From an uncultured Bacilli bacterium (GTDB lineage Bacteria > Bacillota_I > Bacilli_A > RF39 > UBA660): 35,074 bases of DNA. Location of the stretch: NCBI GenBank assembly GCA_910586425.1, contig CAJUHL010000002.1, positions 1-35,074 on the forward strand, given 5' to 3'. This document shows, piece by piece, positions 15,179-23,135 of this stretch. A program made the position numbers and the translations under genes. Under the pieces are notes generated by a model. It saw only the letters and a list, made by a program, of their open reading frames with translations. It did no database searches and was not told the DNA's origin. Positions within the stretch are counted from its first letter, which is position 1. Each line of letters begins with the position of its first letter.

Positions 15179-15358
15179 ATGAAAGCAGTCGCAAGATTTT
15201 TAGTGGGTGTCAAAAAGGAAATGAAAAAAGTGAAATGGCCAAGTAAGAAGGAAATGATAACGTACTCTACTGCAACCATTGCGTTTATTTTGATATTTGG
15301 ACTCTTTTTCGCAGGACTTGATTTTATTATCACAGGTCTTAAGATGGTGGTGAAATAA
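15179..15358 (+). CDS. secE: Protein translocase subunit SecE
   Basis: 59-residue ORF. The cytoplasmic amphipathic helix carries the SecE signature (FLVGVKKEMKKVKWPSKKEM, containing KVxWP), followed by one membrane helix (ATIAFILIFGLFFAGLDFII). It is the minimal Gram-positive form with a single transmembrane segment, and clamps SecY in the translocon. SD AAGAGGG precedes ATG 15179. Its TAA overlaps the nusG ATG (TAATG), so nusG is translationally coupled. rpmG, often upstream of secE, is absent here. Confidence 0.95.
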   Translation: MKAVARFLVGVKKEMKKVKWPSKKEMITYSTATIAFILIFGLFFAGLDFIITGLKMVVK

Positions 15359-15891
15359 TGCAAAAGGAATGGTATGTTGTAAATACATATTCTGGACATG
15401 AAAATAAGGTAAAAGAAAAACTAGAAATGCGTGCTAGTTCAATGGGAATGGAAGATCATATTTACCGAGTTGTTGTTCCAGAACAAAAAGAGGTTGAAAT
15501 CAAAGATGGCGTACAAAAAGAAAAAATGAAAAAGATGTTCCCTGGCTATATTTTAGTGGAAATGGTTATGACAGATGATGCTTGGTTTATTGTACGTAAT
15601 ACACCAGGTGTTACAGGCTTTATCGGTTCTTCTGGAAAAGGAGCCAAGCCATTTCCATTGACGCCACAGGAAGTGGATAAAATATTAGGTAGTATGGGAA
15701 TGAGTCGTCTTGAAATTGGAAATTCATTGAATCTTGGCGATACTGTTAAAGTGGTTGGTGGACCATTTGCTAATATGTTTGGAAAAGTGAGAATGATTGA
15801 TATGGAAAATCAAAAAGTAGAAGTAGCGTTAGATTTATTTGGACAAGAGACAATTGTTGAACTTGCATTAACAGAAATAGAGGTGGCTTAA
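15358..15891 (+). CDS. nusG: Transcription termination/antitermination factor NusG
   Basis: 177 residues. The N-terminal NGN domain begins KEWYVVNTYSGHENKVKEKLE, contains FPGYILVEMVMTDDAWFIVRNTPGVTGFIG, and is followed by the KOW motif GDTVKVVGGPFANMFGKVRMID near the C-terminus. NusG rides on RNA polymerase and couples it to ribosomes or Rho. Start overlaps the secE stop; the next gene starts 1 base after its stop, with the ribosome-binding site GAGGTGG inside the last nusG codons. Confidence 0.97.
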   Translation: MQKEWYVVNTYSGHENKVKEKLEMRASSMGMEDHIYRVVVPEQKEVEIKDGVQKEKMKKMFPGYILVEMVMTDDAWFIVRNTPGVTGFIGSSGKGAKPFPLTPQEVDKILGSMGMSRLEIGNSLNLGDTVKVVGGPFANMFGKVRMIDMENQKVEVALDLFGQETIVELALTEIEVA

Positions 15892-15892
15892 T

Positions 15893-16384
15893 ATGAATCA
15901 AGTAAATAATATAGATGTAGTAAACTGTATGATGCCAGAACAAGTTCTTGCCTTTTTAGAGCATGAAAAAAGGACTAATCCACAAGAAAAAGTGGATGAG
16001 CAGCTAAAACAACAAAGATATCTTTCTAGAAATGAAAATGGTGAGTTAACGCCATATTGTAAATCATGGGGACATTATATTTTTGTAAATTTTATAGCGG
16101 AAACAATTCCATATTGGCTTTCACAAGCAGCTCTTTCAGGACAGGAAATTTCCTTTCCGTTTGAAATTGGAGTTCCAGATCAAATTTTATGGGAAAGGTT
16201 AAAAGAAGATTGCCAAGCATGGTTAAATAAGTATTCTCCTGATATAGAATTTGAAATGGAAATAAAACTTCCAGAGTATACACAACATGAAGAAAGCTCA
16301 ATTTATAAACCATTTCAGGGATGCTATAGAATATCAGTTCAGAAAAAAGTAAAAGAACAAGAAAACCAAGGTAGATTAAGATAG
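15893..16384 (+). CDS. Unknown 163-residue protein inserted between nusG and rplK
   Basis: Not recognised. Soluble, acidic-to-neutral, Trp-rich (five Trp), with LTPYCKSWGHYIFVNFIAETIPYWLSQAAL and FPFEIGVPDQILWERLKED segments suggesting an alpha/beta domain; the tail KKVKEQENQGRLR is basic. Its start follows nusG by one base and uses a GAGGTGG site in nusG, so translation is coupled to nusG. Most Bacillota have nothing between nusG and rplK, so a lineage-specific insertion in this conserved cluster is implied. rplK then has its own promoter. Confidence 0.85.
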   Translation: MNQVNNIDVVNCMMPEQVLAFLEHEKRTNPQEKVDEQLKQQRYLSRNENGELTPYCKSWGHYIFVNFIAETIPYWLSQAALSGQEISFPFEIGVPDQILWERLKEDCQAWLNKYSPDIEFEMEIKLPEYTQHEESSIYKPFQGCYRISVQKKVKEQENQGRLR

Positions 16385-16387
16385 ATA

Positions 16388-16416
16388 TTTACAAAGCCAT
16401 GAAGATGTGGTATTAT
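16388..16416 (+). promoter_or_regulatory. rplK-rplA promoter
   Basis: TTTACA (16388-16393), 17-bp spacer, TATTAT (16411-16416), a few bases after the previous stop. Confidence 0.75.
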
Positions 16417-16447
16417 GAACTAGCTATATATTTTATATATAGATAAC

Positions 16448-16485
16448 AGTGGGAGATGTTTCATGCGGATGTCATTTGAACCACT
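16448..16485 (+). promoter_or_regulatory. Leader hairpin before rplK, candidate L1 operator
   Basis: AGTGG (16448-16452) pairs with CCACT (16481-16485), enclosing an asymmetric interior with GGGAGATG and GCGGATG. L1 represses its own operon by binding an rRNA-like loop in the rplK leader in other bacteria. Position 16 bp before AGGAGG fits this; the exact fold is my inference. Confidence 0.5.
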
Positions 16486-16514
16486 CGCGAAAAAAATTAT
16501 AGGAGGTGTTTTTC

Positions 16515-16943
16515 GTGGCAAAACAAATTACGAAAGTGATCAAATTGCAAGTACCTGCTGGAAAAGCAACACCAGCACCACCAGTTGGAACTGTTTTGGG
16601 ACCTGCTGGAATTAACTTGCAAGAATTTTGTACAAAATATAATGATGCAACTAAAGACAAAATGGGGGATATTTTACCAGTTGAAATTTCTGTTTATGAA
16701 GATAGAACATTTGACTTTGTAATTAAAACTCCACCAACAGCATTCTTAATTAAGAAAATTACTGGAATCAAAAAAGGCTCTACCAAAGGGTCTAAAGAAC
16801 CAGTTGGAAAGCTAACGCAAGCTCAATTAAGAGAAATTGCAGAAATCAAATTGCCAGACTTAAACGCTTATAGTATCGAGGAAGCTATGAAAATAGTAAC
16901 TGGTACTGCTCGTAATATGGGCGTTGAAGTAGAGGCAGAATAA
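16515..16943 (+). CDS. rplK: 50S ribosomal protein L11
   Basis: GTG at 16515 gives the canonical N-terminus ([24 protein letters not shown]) and is 8 bases from AGGAGG (16501-16506); the frame also contains a GTG at 16506 that overlaps the ribosome-binding site. 142 residues, normal length. The N-terminal domain has the Pro-rich thiostrepton-binding helix region; the C-terminal RNA-binding domain contains [27 protein letters not shown] and ends [12 protein letters not shown]. Binds 23S rRNA at the GTPase-associated centre. Confidence 0.97.
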   Translation: MAKQITKVIKLQVPAGKATPAPPVGTVLGPAGINLQEFCTKYNDATKDKMGDILPVEISVYEDRTFDFVIKTPPTAFLIKKITGIKKGSTKGSKEPVGKLTQAQLREIAEIKLPDLNAYSIEEAMKIVTGTARNMGVEVEAE

Positions 16944-16995
16944 CATATAGGTTTAAAATACCTATGTGGGAGGAAAAATCCGCATACACCACATA
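16944..16995 (+). promoter_or_regulatory. Two mutually exclusive hairpins in the rplK-rplA gap
   Basis: CATATAGGT (16944-16952) pairs with ACCTATGTG (16960-16968), and TATGTGG (16963-16969) pairs instead with CCACATA (16989-16995). The second stem ends directly against AGGAGG (16996-17001) of rplA. It shares GTGGGAG and CCAC with the rplK leader hairpin. Alternative folding could switch rplA translation. Confidence 0.6.
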
Positions 16996-17008
16996 AGGAG
17001 GTAAAATA

Positions 17009-17704
17009 ATGAAAAAAGGTAAAAAGTATTTAGAAGCTTCTAAAAAAGTAGATAAAACTGCATTATATACAGTAGAAGAAGCTGTGAATTTAGCCAAAGA
17101 AACTTCAACAACTAACTTTGATGGTTCTGTTGAACTTGCCCTTCGTCTTAATTTAGATACAAAGAAAGCAGATCAACAATTAAGAGGTGCTTTGGTACTT
17201 CCAAATGGAACTGGAAAAACAAAAAAAGTGTTGGTTATCGCAAAAGGTGCTCAAGCAGAAGCTGCGCGTGAAGCGGGTGCTGATTATGTTGGGGACATGG
17301 ATATGTTAGAAAAAATCGAAAAAGAAAATTGGTTTGATTTTGATACCATGATTGCAACACCAGATATGATGCCAGCACTTGGTAAAATTGGTAAAGTATT
17401 AGGTCCAAAAGGATTGATGCCAAACCCTAAAACAGGAACAGTAACAATGGATACCAAAACTGCTGTTGAAGAAGTGAAAAAAGGACGTGTCGAATATCGT
17501 ACAGATAGTTATGGAAATGTACACGTAATTATTGGTAAAGTATCATTTGATACTGCGAAGTTAGTTGAAAACTTAAATGCCTTTGTATCATTGATTGCAA
17601 AATCGAAACCAGCTGTTGTAAAAGGAAAATACATTTTAAATGTGTCTGTTTCTTCTACAATGGGGCCTGGTATTAAAATTGATACAAATAGTTTTGACAA
17701 CTAA
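17009..17704 (+). CDS. rplA: 50S ribosomal protein L1
   Basis: 231 residues, normal length. N-terminus [25 protein letters not shown]; central [35 protein letters not shown], the family signature; C-terminal [15 protein letters not shown]. Forms the L1 stalk at the ribosomal E site and is the likely autoregulator of rplK-rplA. AGGAGG is 7 bases upstream of ATG. The promoter for rplJ begins in its last codons. Confidence 0.97.
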   Translation: MKKGKKYLEASKKVDKTALYTVEEAVNLAKETSTTNFDGSVELALRLNLDTKKADQQLRGALVLPNGTGKTKKVLVIAKGAQAEAAREAGADYVGDMDMLEKIEKENWFDFDTMIATPDMMPALGKIGKVLGPKGLMPNPKTGTVTMDTKTAVEEVKKGRVEYRTDSYGNVHVIIGKVSFDTAKLVENLNAFVSLIAKSKPAVVKGKYILNVSVSSTMGPGIKIDTNSFDN

Positions 17705-17722
17705 TTGCATTTATGTTATAAT
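17694..17722 (+). promoter_or_regulatory. rplJL promoter
   Basis: TTGACA (17694-17699), 17-bp spacer, TATAAT (17717-17722): a perfect consensus promoter whose -35 lies in the end of rplA. Confidence 0.9.
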
Positions 17723-17728
17723 GAACTC

Positions 17729-17870
17729 GTTCATGAAATAAAATAGAATGTACCGTAGACAGTAGGTGTGAAATTTCACTTAAATATCCTACCGAGGCTT
17801 GAACTATGATTTAAGTTTAGAGACTCTTGCGGTATTTATCGTGAGAGTTTTTTATACGGAACAATAAAAG
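17729..17870 (+). promoter_or_regulatory. L10 leader with attenuator
   Basis: TACCG (17751-17755) pairs with CGGTA (17830-17834), and GTAGG (17762-17766) with CCTAC (17788-17792), giving the L10(L12)4-binding fold. ACTCT (17823-17827) pairs with AGAGT (17844-17848) before T6, a terminator that excludes the first pairing because CGGTA falls in its loop. Excess L10-L12 complex is expected to stabilise one fold and reduce rplJL expression, as in other Bacillota. Confidence 0.85.
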
Positions 17871-17883
17871 AGGAGGTGTTGTC

Positions 17884-18378
17884 ATGGCAAACCAAAAGAT
17901 TATTGAACAAAAAGCATCTATTGTAGATGAGATTGCTCAAAAGATGAAAGAGTCTGCATCCTATGTATTCTTTGATTATCGTGGACTTACTGTTTCAGAA
18001 ACCAATGAACTTAGAAGAAAGTTAAGAGATACAGATTCAGAATTTAAAATTTACAAAAATACATTATCAAAAAGAGCTTTGGATAGTTTAAATGTCGCAA
18101 TTGATGAATTAGATGGTCCAAAAGCAATCGCATTTGGTAAAGATGCAGTTGCTCCAATTAAAGTGTTAAGTGACTTTGCAAAAGATCATAGTGCACTAGA
18201 AATGAAGATTGGAGTTGTCGATGGAGAAGTTGCAGACGAAGCTATGTTAAAACAGTTAGCATCGATTCCATCAAGAGAAGGTTTACTTACAATGTTTGCA
18301 AGTGGACTTATGGGTATTGCAAGAGACTTTGCAATTTGTTTAGACTTGCATAGTAAAAATTTAGAAGAAAATAATTAA
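17884..18378 (+). CDS. rplJ: 50S ribosomal protein L10
   Basis: 164 residues. ASYVFFDYRGLTVSETNELRRKLRD and FKIYKNTLSKRAL are the rRNA-binding core; the C-terminal helix that carries L7/L12 dimers follows (LLTMFASGLMGIARDFAICLDLHSK). It forms the base of the L12 stalk. GAGGAGG is upstream of the ATG, and rplL begins 12 bp after its stop. Regulated by the leader at 17729-17870. Confidence 0.97.
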   Translation: MANQKIIEQKASIVDEIAQKMKESASYVFFDYRGLTVSETNELRRKLRDTDSEFKIYKNTLSKRALDSLNVAIDELDGPKAIAFGKDAVAPIKVLSDFAKDHSALEMKIGVVDGEVADEAMLKQLASIPSREGLLTMFASGLMGIARDFAICLDLHSKNLEENN

Positions 18379-18390
18379 GGAGGAAATAAA

Positions 18391-18762
18391 ATGGCAAAAT
18401 TAAGTGCAAAAGAAATTATTGATTCTTTAAAAGAAATGACTCTTTTAGAAATCAAAGAAGTAGTAGATTTAATGAAGGAAGAATTTGGTGTAGATCCAGC
18501 AGCAGTAGCAGTTGCAGCCGCTCCAGCAGCTGGTGCAGCTACAGAAGAAGGACCAAGCACAGTGACTGTTGTATTGACAAATGCTGGTGCTAACAAAATC
18601 GCTGTTATCAAATTGGTTCGTGAATACACTGGTCTTGGATTAAAAGAAGCGAAAGATATCGCAGACAACGGTGGAAATGTAAAAGAGAATGTTTCATCTG
18701 ATGAAGCAAACGAAATCAAGGCAAAATTCGAAGAAGCAGGCGCTACAGTAGAATTCAAATAA
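18391..18762 (+). CDS. rplL: 50S ribosomal protein L7/L12
   Basis: 123 residues. N-terminal dimerisation helices (SAKEIIDSLKEMTLLEIKEVVDLMKEEFGV), an Ala-rich hinge, then the globular C-terminal domain with TVVLTNAGANKIAVIKLVREYTGLGLKEAKDI and the terminal GATVEFK. Recruits translational GTPases. AAGGAGG precedes the ATG. Confidence 0.97.
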   Translation: MAKLSAKEIIDSLKEMTLLEIKEVVDLMKEEFGVDPAAVAVAAAPAAGAATEEGPSTVTVVLTNAGANKIAVIKLVREYTGLGLKEAKDIADNGGNVKENVSSDEANEIKAKFEEAGATVEFK

Positions 18763-18777
18763 TTTTTAAAATGGGGT

Positions 18778-18805
18778 AGCCTATACTAAAATATTAGTAT
18801 GGGCT
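18778..18805 (+). promoter_or_regulatory. 12-bp hairpin between rplL and ybxB
   Basis: AGCCTATACTAA (18778-18789) pairs with TTAGTATGGGCT (18794-18805), one G-T pair, loop AATA. The following TTTCGCC is not a proper U-tract, so it looks like a partial terminator or RNase processing site that separates abundant rpl mRNA from the genes downstream. Confidence 0.7.
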
Positions 18806-18844
18806 TTCGCCGTTATTAAATAAGCAAAAATTGCAGGTGAATGT

Positions 18845-19432
18845 ATGGCACATTATTTTGAGAATGATGATACATTAAAAAGTAAAATTCAAAAAAGTCA
18901 GGCAATTATCGGAAACGAGAAATTTACATTTTATACAGACAATGGTGTTTTTTCTAAAAAGGGTTTGGATTTTGGAACTAGAACACTATTAGAAACGATA
19001 GAAACTGAACAAATTCATGGTAGGGTACTCGATTTTGGGTGTGGATATGGACCAATTGGTATCTACATAGCCCATAAGACGAATGCAGAGGTTCATATGA
19101 TTGATGTTAACAGAAGAAGCTTGGAATTGGCAAGAAAGAATGTCAGCACCAATCATGTGAATGTTCAAATTTATGAAAGTAATTTCTATGAAAATGTAAA
19201 TGGTATGTTTGATTTTATTATTAGTAATCCGCCGATTCGAGTCGGGAAAAAAATGCTCTATGAAATATTGGAACATGCCAAACGATATTTAAAACAAGAT
19301 GGAGAATTATGGATTGTGATTCATAAGGATCAGGGAGCAAAAACAACCATGGAATTTTTGAAGCAATTTTATACAGTAGAATTGAAAAATAAGAACAAAG
19401 GATTTTATATTATTTGTGCAACAAATAATTGA
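18845..19432 (+). CDS. RsmC-like class I SAM methyltransferase (YbxB family)
   Basis: 195 residues. SAM-binding motif I VLDFGCGYGPIGIYIA (about 60-75), an acidic residue at the end of the second strand (HMIDVNRRSLELARKN), and catalytic NPPIR (the N-P-P-[YFI] motif of amino-methylating enzymes) at about 129-133. RsmC methylates G1207 of 16S rRNA in E. coli; the short Bacillus-type YbxB between rplL and rpoB contains only the catalytic domain, as here. Start ATG 18845, with GCAGGTGA upstream. Its TGA overlaps the rpoB -35 box. Confidence 0.9.
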   Translation: MAHYFENDDTLKSKIQKSQAIIGNEKFTFYTDNGVFSKKGLDFGTRTLLETIETEQIHGRVLDFGCGYGPIGIYIAHKTNAEVHMIDVNRRSLELARKNVSTNHVNVQIYESNFYENVNGMFDFIISNPPIRVGKKMLYEILEHAKRYLKQDGELWIVIHKDQGAKTTMEFLKQFYTVELKNKNKGFYIICATNN

Positions 19433-19457
19433 CATCTTGTATTAACTTTGATAAAAT
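19429..19457 (+). promoter_or_regulatory. rpoBC promoter
   Basis: TTGACA (19429-19434), 17-bp spacer, TAAAAT (19452-19457). The stop TGA of the previous gene (19430-19432) is inside the -35. A second TTGACA at 19464-19469 has no good -10. Confidence 0.75.
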
Positions 19458-19529
19458 TATAAATTGACACATACACTTAAATTTAGGTTTATGTTCTTTT
19501 TGCAAATTATAGGTATATAGGGGTGAAAC

Positions 19530-22500
19530 ATGGCTTATACAGTAAAAAAATTTGGGGATTATCGCGAAAGAAGAAATTATGCAAAAACAAAAAATGCAAT
19601 TGAATTAGGGAATTTGTTAGAAATTCAAAAAAAATCATATGATTGGTTTATGCAAGAGGGAATCAAAGAAGTGTTTGATGATATTTTTCCTGTGGAGAGT
19701 TTTACAGGAAATTTGTCACTTGAATTTGGGGAATATTCCTTTGAAGAACCAAGATATTCGATTAAAGGATGCAAAGAAAGATACGCGACTTATGCAGCTC
19801 CTTTAAAAGTAGAAGCAAGACTTTTTAATCATGAAACAGGAGAAGTCAAAGAACAAGATATCTATTTAGGAGATATGCCAATTATGACAGAATCTGGTAC
19901 ATTTGTCATCAATGGAGCAGAACGTGTTATTGTATCACAATTGGTGCGTTCTCCAAGTGTATATTTTGGTAAAGAAATTGACAAAAATGGACGTAAAGTG
20001 ATTACCAGTCAAATTATTCCAACACGTGGAACTTGGTTAGAATATGAATTAGATGCAAGAGATGTTATTTATGTTCGTATTGACCGTACGAGAAAAGTGC
20101 CAATTACGACACTATTACGTGCCATTGGATTATCCAGTGACCAAGACATTATGGATGTATTTGGAGAAAATAAATACATTGAAAATACCATTCATAAAGA
20201 TGCCAACAAGAATACCGATGAAGCTTTGATTGATATTCATTCAAAATTGAGACCAGGAGAACCATCTACATTAGACAGTGCGAAGAATCAGTTGATTACA
20301 AGATTCTTTGATGCATTCCGTTATGATTTAGCAAAAGTAGGTCGCTATAAATTCAATCGTAAATTGAATGTAATAGATCGTCTACTTGGTTGTATACTTG
20401 CTGAAACTGTTAAAGTTGGAAAAGAAGTAATTGTTGAAAAAGGAACTTTGATTACCAAAGATGTGTTAGAAACGTTAAAACCAGTTTTGGAAAATGGATA
20501 TGGTATCAAAGATGTTTTAATCAATACAGAACTGGATACGTATCATAGAATACAAGAAATTAAAGTGTTTTCTAAAAACAATCCAGATCAAGTGGTATCT
20601 ATTATTGGTAATGATCAAGCCATCGATATCAAACGTTTGACCATTTCAGATATTTATGCATCAGTATCTTATTATTTGAATTTATTAGAAGGTATTGGAA
20701 ATTTTGATGAAATTGATCACTTATCCAACCGTCGTGTTCGTCAAGTAGGTGAGTTACTTCAAAACCAATTCAGAATTGGTATTAGTCGTATCGAAAGAGT
20801 CATTCGTGACCGTATGAGTACACAAGAGGTGACAGAAGTAACACCAAAATCATTAATTAATATTAGACCATTAACAGCCTCTATCAAAGAATTTTTTGGT
20901 AGCAGTCAGTTATCACAATTCATGGATCAAACCAATCCAGTAGCCGAATTAACCAATAAAAGAAGACTTTCTTCTTTGGGACCTGGTGGTTTATCTAGAG
21001 ATAGAGCAGGTATGGAAGTACGTGACGTTAACCCATCACACTATGGAAGACTTTGTCCAATTGAGTCTCCAGAGGGACCAAATATCGGTTTAATTACATC
21101 ATTAGCTAGTTATGCCAGAGTAAACGATTATGGATTCATTATGACACCATATCGTAAAGTAAAAGATTCGATTTTAACGGATGAAATTGTTTATATGACT
21201 GCGGATGAAGAATTAGATTACTATATTTCACAAGCGACTGTTAAAGTGGATGAAAATAATAAAATTGTAGAAAATCGTGTACCAGTACGTTATCATACTG
21301 ATACCATTATTGTGGAAAGAGAAAAAGTGGACTATGCCGATGTTTCTCCACAACAAGTCGTATCGATTACAACATCAGGAATTCCATTCTTGGAACACGA
21401 TGATGGAAAACGTGCCTTGATGGGTGCCAACATGCAACGTCAAGCGATTCCATTATTGAAAGCTGAAGCGCCTCGTGTTGGAACAGGTGTAGAAGCCATT
21501 GCTGCCAGAGATTCAGGGGCTGTTGTTATTGCCAAAGCCGATGGGGTGGTTGACTATGTGGATGCGAGAAAAATATTAATAAAAACTTTAGGTGGTATGG
21601 ATACTTACTATTTAAATGGTTATGAAGAAAGTAATGCAGGAACTTGTTATCATCAAGTACCTATTGTAAAACTTGGGGATACCGTGAAAAAAGATCAAGT
21701 GATTGCCGATGGACCGTCTACCGATCAAGGAGAAATGGCTTTAGGTAAAAACGTGACAGTTGCCTTCATGAACTACAATGGATATAACTATGAAGACGCG
21801 GTTATTTTAAATGAACGTTTGGTTAAGGATGATGTGTATACTTCAATTCATATTGAAGATTATCAAATCGAATGTCGTGATACCAAATTGGGACCAGAAG
21901 AATTTACAAGAGATATTCCAAATGTCAGTGAAGAAACACGTAAAAATTTGGACGAAAATGGAATTGTTCGCATTGGTACTGAAGTCAAAGATGATGATAT
22001 TTTAGTTGGTAAAGTAACACCAAAAGGAATGGCTGAATTAACTAGCGAAGAAAAATTGTTGCATGCTATTTTTGGTGAAAAAACAAGAGAAGTAAGAGAT
22101 ACTTCCTTAAGAGTACCACATGGTGGAGAAGGAATTGTTCACGATGTTAAGATATTTACCAAAGAAGATACCGATGAACTTCCAGCTGGGGTTTCTAAAA
22201 TTGTACGTGTTTATATCGCACAAAAGCGTAAAATATCTGTTGGAGATAAAATGGCAGGACGTCATGGAAATAAAGGAGTTATTTCGCTTGTTTTACCAGA
22301 AGAAGATATGCCATATTTAAGTAATGGTAAACCAGTTGATATCTTATTAAATCCACTAGGGGTACCATCTCGTATGAACATTGGACAAATTCTAGAAATG
22401 CATTTGGGAATGGCTGCAAAAGAATTAGATATTTATGTTGCAACACCAGTTTTTGATGGTGCAACTAGAACTGAAATTGTTGATGCATTAAAAGAAGCAG

Positions 22501-23135
22501 GATTGGATGAAGATGGAAAAGCAGTCCTTTATGATGGACGTACAGGAGAACCATTTGATAATCGTATCAGTGTGGGTGTGATGTATATGATTAAACTTCA
22601 CCACATGGTAGACGATAAATTACATGCTCGTTCAACAGGACCTTATTCTTTGGTTACACAGCAACCATTAGGAGGAAAAGCACAATTCGGTGGACAACGT
22701 TTTGGAGAAATGGAAGTTTGGGCGTTATACGCATATGGTGCAGCACATGTTTTACAAGAGATGATTACGATCAAATCCGATGATGTCGTAGGTCGTGTTA
22801 AAGTATATGAAGCCCTTGTAAAAGGCAATCCAATTCCAACATCAGGTGTTCCAGAAAGTTTTCGAGTTTTGATCAAAGAATTCCAGGCGTTAGGGCTTGA
22901 TATTACAGTATTAAATAAAGAAGGCAATTATGTCGACTTGAAAGAATTAGAAGAAGCAGAAGAAGATAGCTATTTATCTGCAGAGGATTTGGAGTTACCA
23001 GAAGAACCTCTTGTAGAAGAAGTGGAAGAAACGGAAGAAGAGGAATATTATGATGATTCTTTAGATGATCTTTCCGATGAAGACTTTTTAAATAGTGAAG
23101 AAATTGAAGCTGATATGGAAGGGGATGAAGATTAA
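19530..23135 (+). CDS. rpoB: RNA polymerase subunit beta
   Basis: 1201 residues. All hallmark blocks are present: rifampicin region [20 protein letters not shown] plus [13 protein letters not shown] (about 455-485), [45 protein letters not shown] and [22 protein letters not shown]. At residue 476 Asn replaces the usual His (E. coli His526), the substitution associated with natural rifampicin insensitivity in Mollicutes. The C-terminus carries about 60 strongly acidic residues (EE/DD-rich) beyond the conserved end. ATG follows GGGGTGAAAC. Its TAA overlaps the rpoC ATG (TAATG). Confidence 0.98.
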   Translation: MAYTVKKFGDYRERRNYAKTKNAIELGNLLEIQKKSYDWFMQEGIKEVFDDIFPVESFTGNLSLEFGEYSFEEPRYSIKGCKERYATYAAPLKVEARLFNHETGEVKEQDIYLGDMPIMTESGTFVINGAERVIVSQLVRSPSVYFGKEIDKNGRKVITSQIIPTRGTWLEYELDARDVIYVRIDRTRKVPITTLLRAIGLSSDQDIMDVFGENKYIENTIHKDANKNTDEALIDIHSKLRPGEPSTLDSAKNQLITRFFDAFRYDLAKVGRYKFNRKLNVIDRLLGCILAETVKVGKEVIVEKGTLITKDVLETLKPVLENGYGIKDVLINTELDTYHRIQEIKVFSKNNPDQVVSIIGNDQAIDIKRLTISDIYASVSYYLNLLEGIGNFDEIDHLSNRRVRQVGELLQNQFRIGISRIERVIRDRMSTQEVTEVTPKSLINIRPLTASIKEFFGSSQLSQFMDQTNPVAELTNKRRLSSLGPGGLSRDRAGMEVRDVNPSHYGRLCPIESPEGPNIGLITSLASYARVNDYGFIMTPYRKVKDSILTDEIVYMTADEELDYYISQATVKVDENNKIVENRVPVRYHTDTIIVEREKVDYADVSPQQVVSITTSGIPFLEHDDGKRALMGANMQRQAIPLLKAEAPRVGTGVEAIAARDSGAVVIAKADGVVDYVDARKILIKTLGGMDTYYLNGYEESNAGTCYHQVPIVKLGDTVKKDQVIADGPSTDQGEMALGKNVTVAFMNYNGYNYEDAVILNERLVKDDVYTSIHIEDYQIECRDTKLGPEEFTRDIPNVSEETRKNLDENGIVRIGTEVKDDDILVGKVTPKGMAELTSEEKLLHAIFGEKTREVRDTSLRVPHGGEGIVHDVKIFTKEDTDELPAGVSKIVRVYIAQKRKISVGDKMAGRHGNKGVISLVLPEEDMPYLSNGKPVDILLNPLGVPSRMNIGQILEMHLGMAAKELDIYVATPVFDGATRTEIVDALKEAGLDEDGKAVLYDGRTGEPFDNRISVGVMYMIKLHHMVDDKLHARSTGPYSLVTQQPLGGKAQFGGQRFGEMEVWALYAYGAAHVLQEMITIKSDDVVGRVKVYEALVKGNPIPTSGVPESFRVLIKEFQALGLDITVLNKEGNYVDLKELEEAEEDSYLSAEDLELPEEPLVEEVEETEEEEYYDDSLDDLSDEDFLNSEEIEADMEGDED

